From: Moringa oleifera
Lineage: Eukaryota; Streptophyta; Magnoliopsida; Brassicales; Moringaceae
DNA length: 64,000 nucleotides
Direction of reading: 5' to 3'
Assembly: GCA_021397835.1 (NCBI GenBank)
Contig: JAJFZO010000049.1
Location: 4,221,001-4,285,000 of the forward strand
The notes beneath the pieces are model-generated. The model saw nothing but the letters and a program-made list of their open reading frames with translations. It did no database searches and was not told the origin of the DNA. Shown here piece after piece: positions 59,206 through 64,000 of this stretch. Both the position numbers and the translations under genes were made by a program. Position 1 is the stretch's first letter; the number at the start of each line of letters is the position of its first letter.

Positions 59206-61149
59206 TTAATGATTAGCCTCTGCGGCTTGAGCACTGGAATTGAAATTGTCAAAGCTTCCAGTTGTTGGTGCTGCTGGATTAGCTGGATATGGTGCAGGTG
59301 TAACCATAGAGGGCGCTCCATTAGAAGAAGCAGGTGCTGTACTCGCAGGAACTGTTGTTGGGGCCATCATGGTAGGAGGCCTTGGAAGACCGTTTACTTG
59401 ACCAGGCATGGAAGGAGCACCTGGTGGTGCCACCATTGGTGGCATGCCTGGAGCAGACATGTAACCTGCCAACACCAAGAGAAAGAAAACAATGTCACGT
59501 ATTTTTGTGGTTGCTACAGATATTAGATGCATAACATAAGAAAATGTACAAGCACCTAAGACAAAAGTGCAAACATCTTTTTCCCCCTTGGTTTCTTCTA
59601 TTCATGACTGAAAGCTTAAAAGCAGAACATAGAAACACAAAACAAAGTGATCCAACCTTCGCTGGTTATTCTTTCACATATTTGCACCTTATCAACCGAT
59701 TAAATAGAGCTTAGCACGACTAGGTTTGACGAAATATTCATCAGAAATTTCAGTCATTGAATAATAAATATGAGCATGAAAAATCTTTGATAGTAATTTT
59801 AAAAGTCAAAGAAGGAATGTGAACAAGCCCTCCTTCACTGAACATGTTAATTACCAAAGTCTCATACCAAGCAACAACAAGAATAACTGACGATTTGGTA
59901 AGCAACAAGATATTGGATGAAGAAATAGTATCTAATAACCCAAAGGGCACAGGGACAAAAAAGAATTAAGGACTCAATAGACTACATTCAAAAGCAATAG
60001 ACAGAATGATTCCTTAATACACCAGAATGATTTCCATGAAGAAATATAGATACATATCGATGTTCAAGTGTACCTGGAGGACCAGGAACAGGTCTTGGCA
60101 AAACAGGAGGCCTCATCCCTGGGACAAACGGTGAATTTACTGGTGGTGGTGCAGTCCCCGGCATGACAGGTGTCGGTAGAACAGGAAGGCGAGGCCTCTG
60201 AGCCAGTAGGTGCTGATTGTAAACAGCACCAACCTGCTGAAATGCTGCAGCTTGGCCAAGGTGCTCCTTAATTCTTTGATCAATTAAACTTTGGGTTTGT
60301 TGCTCCTCAAATTGCTGATAGTAGGATCTCACATTTGCCTAAGTTCAAGTAATCAATCAGTATAAGGGACATTAACTCATAATGATACCTCAAACTCCGT
60401 TGTTGTGCACAAACATCTACAGTACCTTGTGTTTATAGCCTGCATTATGCTGCTTTCTCACAGATGGCTGAAATATAGAGGAAAAGATCATCAATATATT
60501 TAATGTTCATTATTTTCACTTTCTAGATATAAAAATATGTTAAAATGAAGCAATCATACTGGCAAGCAACAGTATTTGAATATATACAAATCTCTAAGCC
60601 AAAAAAAACTGCTGAGAAGGTCACAAAAACCATGAAAGATATGACAAAAATCTTCAATAATCTGCTTTGGAAAAAAGAAGTATAATGACAACCCAAATAT
60701 ACAGATTGCTACAAGAATAGGCTCCATATACACACTCTCAAACAGCCAACAACAACTGTATGTACGTGCATAGTTAGGCTCAATATAAGCACCTACATTA
60801 AGCTGAGCCAGATAACTGAAGACCTTCTAAGAGGTTAAAAAAATAGAACCATATCAATAACATCCACGAACATACAGTAGCATTGACCAATTGAACTTCG
60901 ATTTACCAGTTAATCGTCCTTGGTTTAGGTCAGAGCAACTAATTTGAGCTGCTTTAATTATTGATTACATAACTAGTAGGAAGAACATCACGAAGAGGCA
61001 GAGAAACTTACAGAATCGTGCGTCAAATAAGTGTCGCAATAATCACAGTAATATCTGCAAATTTGGGCCAAAAAATTACACCTAATTAGAACTAGCTTAC
61101 GCAGTGAGATATGACTACGAAATAAGACGACAAAACCGCACCTCGGCAT
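59206..61149 (-). CDS. U1 small nuclear ribonucleoprotein C (U1-C)
   Basis: U1-C helps the U1 snRNP recognise and stabilise the 5' splice site. Five exons on the minus strand, 61149-61142, 61054-61012, 60467-60426, 60338-60074 and 59465-59206, give 205 residues, the usual plant length. The first coding exon has only 8 bases (ATG CCG AG). The U1-type zinc finger is complete: Cys6, Cys9, His24 and His30 in MPRYYCDYCDTYLTHDS and VRKQHNAGYKHK, followed by VRSYYQQFEEQQ. The rest is a Pro/Gly/Met-rich low-complexity tail with many PGMPP and PPG repeats, ending in a Ser/Ala-rich stretch. In Arabidopsis the neighbours are the BRCT protein gene and the carrier gene, the same as here. Confidence 0.95.
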
Positions 61150-61564
61150 GGCTCTGTTGAAACACAAATCACAGCTTAGGGAGATCAAAAACCCTAGAAC
61201 TAGTATCGGAGTTGTTTGTGGAGCGCAAATCCAACAGCAAGAGAGGGATTTGAGTCTAGAAGAATTGATAATTGGACCTTTTTATATACGGCAAGTTACC
61301 GATTACGAAAGGGCAGAATTTTGGAAGGTCAAGATATCCGACGGTCAAGATTGCCTTTCAACTGTGAAGATCGGAGGGATGACAAGGAAGGAACGTTATG
61401 AGGAAAGTGAAATTGCTAGTAGCATAATGGACCCGGCACAAGGACAAGGACTGCTACGGCGTCGTTACACATCTAGTGTTGGTCCCCACTCCCGAAAAGA
61501 TGCAACACTGTACCACAGTAACTTTTTTTTTTGGGGGGGGCCAAACGCTCGAAGAGGAGCAAAA
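61150..61564. promoter_or_regulatory. Short divergent promoter between U1-C and the mitochondrial carrier
   Basis: Only 415 bases separate the two start codons on opposite strands, so core promoters and leaders must be shared or interlocked. A T-run followed by a G-run (about 61523-61540) lies just upstream of the carrier start. An open frame on the plus strand runs through this interval into the carrier exon, but its content is not conserved-looking. Confidence 0.6.
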
Positions 61565-63723
61565 ATGAATGGCGAGTCATCTTCGGGGGAGTCTTCAATT
61601 TCAGGTTCCATCTCGCGTAGTGGCGAGTCATCTTCGGGGGAGTCTTCAATTTCAGGTTCCATCTCGCGTCGCTTGGATCTTCAGTTTGTTGTTTGGTTTT
61701 CGAGAAAACGAAGGAAAAATATACAAAAGGAGTCGAAATCGGAAACAAAATTTCGAACAAATCTTAACTGTTGCATTATAATTTGTGCTCCCTGAAGATA
61801 TGATAACTTAGTGAACATATGTAATCAAGCTAACCTAATTTATCTGTTCTCTTTTTTTTTTTCTCGTATTTAATTGTTGTTATGCTTCTTTTTTTTGTCG
61901 CAAAGTTTGTGGTTTCCTTTTGGGATTTATTTGAAGGTGAATTTTGAAATTGAATGCTTTGATTTCGTGTAACACTCAGGACAAGCTAAAGTAAAGTTGA
62001 AGCAGAACTGGGCGGCCTCTCCATCAAAAATCGTTTATCACTTTGGCACAAGCGGACTATCTGTTGCGATTGCCACTGGCGTGACTCATCCTTTAGGTTA
62101 TCCTTTCTCTGCACTTGCAACTACTTGCACTCTTTGGAGGGAGGGGATGGGGGCGAAGAAAAGGAAAATTTAGTAAATTTTGTTACTTTTTTCTATTTTG
62201 TTTATGTGCATGCACATGTTAGTGATAGAGTGCTTAAAGTGAATCCTTTGCCATGAAATATGAATCCAAGGAGAATAAGGATCAATGAGTTTTGAAATTG
62301 TTTTGACTCTGGTGACAATTTCCTTTTTTTTTTTTTTTTTACTTTTCCTGTTTAAGTTCAGTCCACATGCTTGGGATGGTTGACGGTGATCATGTGACTC
62401 ATGATGTAGCAATAAGAAATGTAAGGTTGCATAGTGGTGACTATAAGTTATGGTTTTTAGCAGATTTATCATGTTTTGCAAGGTACTTCTGATAAATAAA
62501 TTTTAATGTCAAATTGAAGATTTAGATTTTTGTTTGAGTAATCAAGGATCCATCTTTTGATCAATGTGTTTTAATTTTATTTTCTTTGACAATCAACCAT
62601 TCTTTTGAAAGGTGGTGGTGGTGCACTTCTTTATCTTCCTGTTCAGTGCTGGCAGTGACTCTCTGATCTCCTGGTTTTGAGAGCTATGAAATAGTAGGAC
62701 CCTGGATCAAAGTTAAAGGCATCTGTCTTTAATGAAAGTTTTAGCCATTAGTTAGCCAGAAGGTTTCATGGAATAAAGTGCTGTTAGACCTCAATTTAAG
62801 ACATATTCTGAGTTTTTGGATCTTCAAATAATTAATTTATTTCATCCTGGATTGCAGATGTACTCAAAGTGCGGTTGCAGATGCAACTTGTTGGCCTGAG
62901 AGGTCCTTTGACTGGAATGGTACTCACCTGGTTATTGTTAGTTTTTTTTTTTTTTAAATCTTTTATGGTAATATGATTTTTAGACTTCATGGCTGAGAAT
63001 CTTTTTGATATACATGGATTCTCTGCAGGGAGGACTGTTTGTTCAAGTACTGAAGAAAGAAGGACCAAAGTCTATGTACTTAGGATTGACACCTGCATTG
63101 ACAAGGTCAGTGCTTTATGGGGGCCTCCGTTTAGGCTTGTATGAACCCTCAAAACATGCCTGGGACTGGGCATTTGGTTCCACCAATGTCCTTGTTAAGA
63201 TTGCATCTGGAGCAGTAGCTGGTGCAATTGCAACTGCACTGACCAATCCAGTTGAAGTCTTGAAGGTAATTTTACCATGGTAATTATGTTTTCAAGACTT
63301 TCATCATATATCTGAACGAGGGAATGGATTTATTTCATTAGGTACGGTTGCAAATGAACCCTAATGTGAGACGAGGACCAGCCACTGAGATGCGCAGAAT
63401 TGTATCTGAAGAGGGAATAAGAGCTCTTTGGAAGGGAGTTGGTCCTGCTATGGCCAGAGCTGCTGCTCTTACTGCGTCACAGCTGGCAACATATGATGAA
63501 TCCAAGCGGGTCAAGTTCTAAGCATGCTATTTTTCACTTTGAATAGCAAGAAGTAATTTCCACGGTTTCTGAATAGTTTCGTTTATTTTTAATTGGTAGT
63601 CTAAAGTAGTATTTTCTACCTTTTCTTTTTTCTTTCTTGCCCATTTTCTAACGTTTACTTTCTATTGATGCAGATTTTGGGTAGGTGGACATCTCTTGAA
63701 GAAGGATTTTGGCTACATCTGAT
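61565..63723 (+). CDS. Mitochondrial carrier family protein (UCP/dicarboxylate-like, At4g03115-like), 3' end outside window
   Basis: Mitochondrial carriers have three repeats of two membrane helices and exchange metabolites across the inner membrane. Exons 61565-61604 (or to 61655), 61980-62096, 62858-62919, 63029-63265, 63342-63509 and 63674-63723 stay in phase. Signatures are present for repeats 1 and 2 (HPLDVLKVRLQMQ and NPVEVLKVRLQMNP), with the linked LYLGLTPAL-type (MYLGLTPALTRS) and ALWKGVGPAMARAAALT motifs. The third repeat should follow beyond the window: exon 6 reads ILGRWTSLEEGFWLHL and its proposed donor at 63724 opens an intron that reaches the end. The substrate cannot be assigned; relatives include uncoupling and dicarboxylate carriers. 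The start is chosen because it joins exon 2 in phase and precedes a Ser/Glu-rich leader. Confidence 0.82.
61570..61671 (+). repeat. 51-base exact tandem duplication across the first splice donor of the carrier gene
   Basis: Copies 61570-61620 and 61621-61671 are identical at 50 of 51 positions (tag versus tcg at the end). Each contains the same donor-like 'tcag|gttcc', at 61604/61605 and 61655/61656. The unit is 17 codons, so either donor keeps frame. Confidence 0.9.
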
Positions 63724-64000
63724 GTATGGCACTGCTCATGCCTCATATCCTTCTCTCTTTTCTTCTCTGTGTGCATGCTGCGAACTGAGATCATCCTTGA
63801 GAAATTTGAATGCATGTATGAATAGTGAAAGGTGGCAGGAGTGAATGAGAAATGAAAGGGGAAAACTTATTAAAAAACGGCTTAATGCAACTGTAAATTA
63901 ATTTGTAAAATAATTTCTTTGAATCTATTCGGAATTTTAGTAGTTTGACTTGATTGAAGTACTTAACATATGAGATAGTATTTCATTATATATGATGCGT
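63724..64000 (+). other. Probable intron of the carrier gene running off the window
   Basis: AT-rich, stops in all frames, no coding similarity. The third carrier repeat is expected to the right. Confidence 0.5.

Noticed and set aside
61148..61564. Carrier protein start much further upstream in the same open frame
   Set aside because: The frame is open from 61148, but that part overlaps the U1-C start on the other strand and reads as non-conserved sequence. The ATG at 61565 gives a normal-sized N-terminus.

Overview
This is nuclear DNA from a flowering plant, most likely a rosid eudicot. Genes have many introns with GT-AG borders. Intergenic DNA is very AT-rich and holds retrotransposon remains. 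Two blocks match Arabidopsis neighbourhoods as I remember them: NET3C - AGP26 - DEG2 (At2g47920-At2g47940) and BRCT protein - U1-C - mitochondrial carrier (At4g03130-At4g03115). A woody member of Malpighiales would fit, but I cannot name a species. All exon borders were worked out by hand from splice sites, reading phase and family conservation.

Left third (1-28.1 kb). The 3' end of a NET3C-like actin-binding protein (+) faces a small AGP26-like arabinogalactan protein (-). About 7 kb of AT-rich DNA follows, with microsatellites, a dispersed AT-rich repeat family and a decayed copy of part of the plastid 23S rRNA gene. Next is a complete four-exon YUCCA10-type auxin biosynthesis gene (+). A 21-exon DEG2 chloroplast protease gene (-) then covers 11.6-28.1 kb. 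Its fourth intron carries a degenerate Ty3/gypsy element with both LTRs, which itself carries a 0.68 kb hAT-like terminal-inverted-repeat element.

Middle (28-50 kb). A 14-exon auxin response factor has a weakened PB1 domain and a tasiARF-like site. A two-exon gene for an uncharacterised, probably plastid, protein follows. Next comes an internally deleted Ty1/copia element with both LTRs. A ten-exon DHQ dehydratase/shikimate dehydrogenase-family gene follows; its residues point to quinate dehydrogenase, and its dehydratase half lacks the catalytic His.

Right part (50-64 kb). Two convergent tRNA-Pro genes (AGG and UGG) precede a large tandem-BRCT protein gene. After a 3.9 kb gap, the U1-C splicing protein gene (-) and a mitochondrial carrier gene (+, running off the window) diverge from a 415 bp interval.

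The genes do not form one pathway. Two are in auxin biology (YUCCA, ARF), two or three act in plastids or shikimate/quinate metabolism, and two act in nuclear RNA and DNA processes. I found no CRISPR array, operon or other prokaryotic system. The main novelty candidates are the quinate-dehydrogenase-type gene, the ARF with a degraded small-RNA site and PB1 domain, the duplicated splice donor in the carrier gene, the nested transposons in the DEG2 intron, and the plastid rRNA relic.
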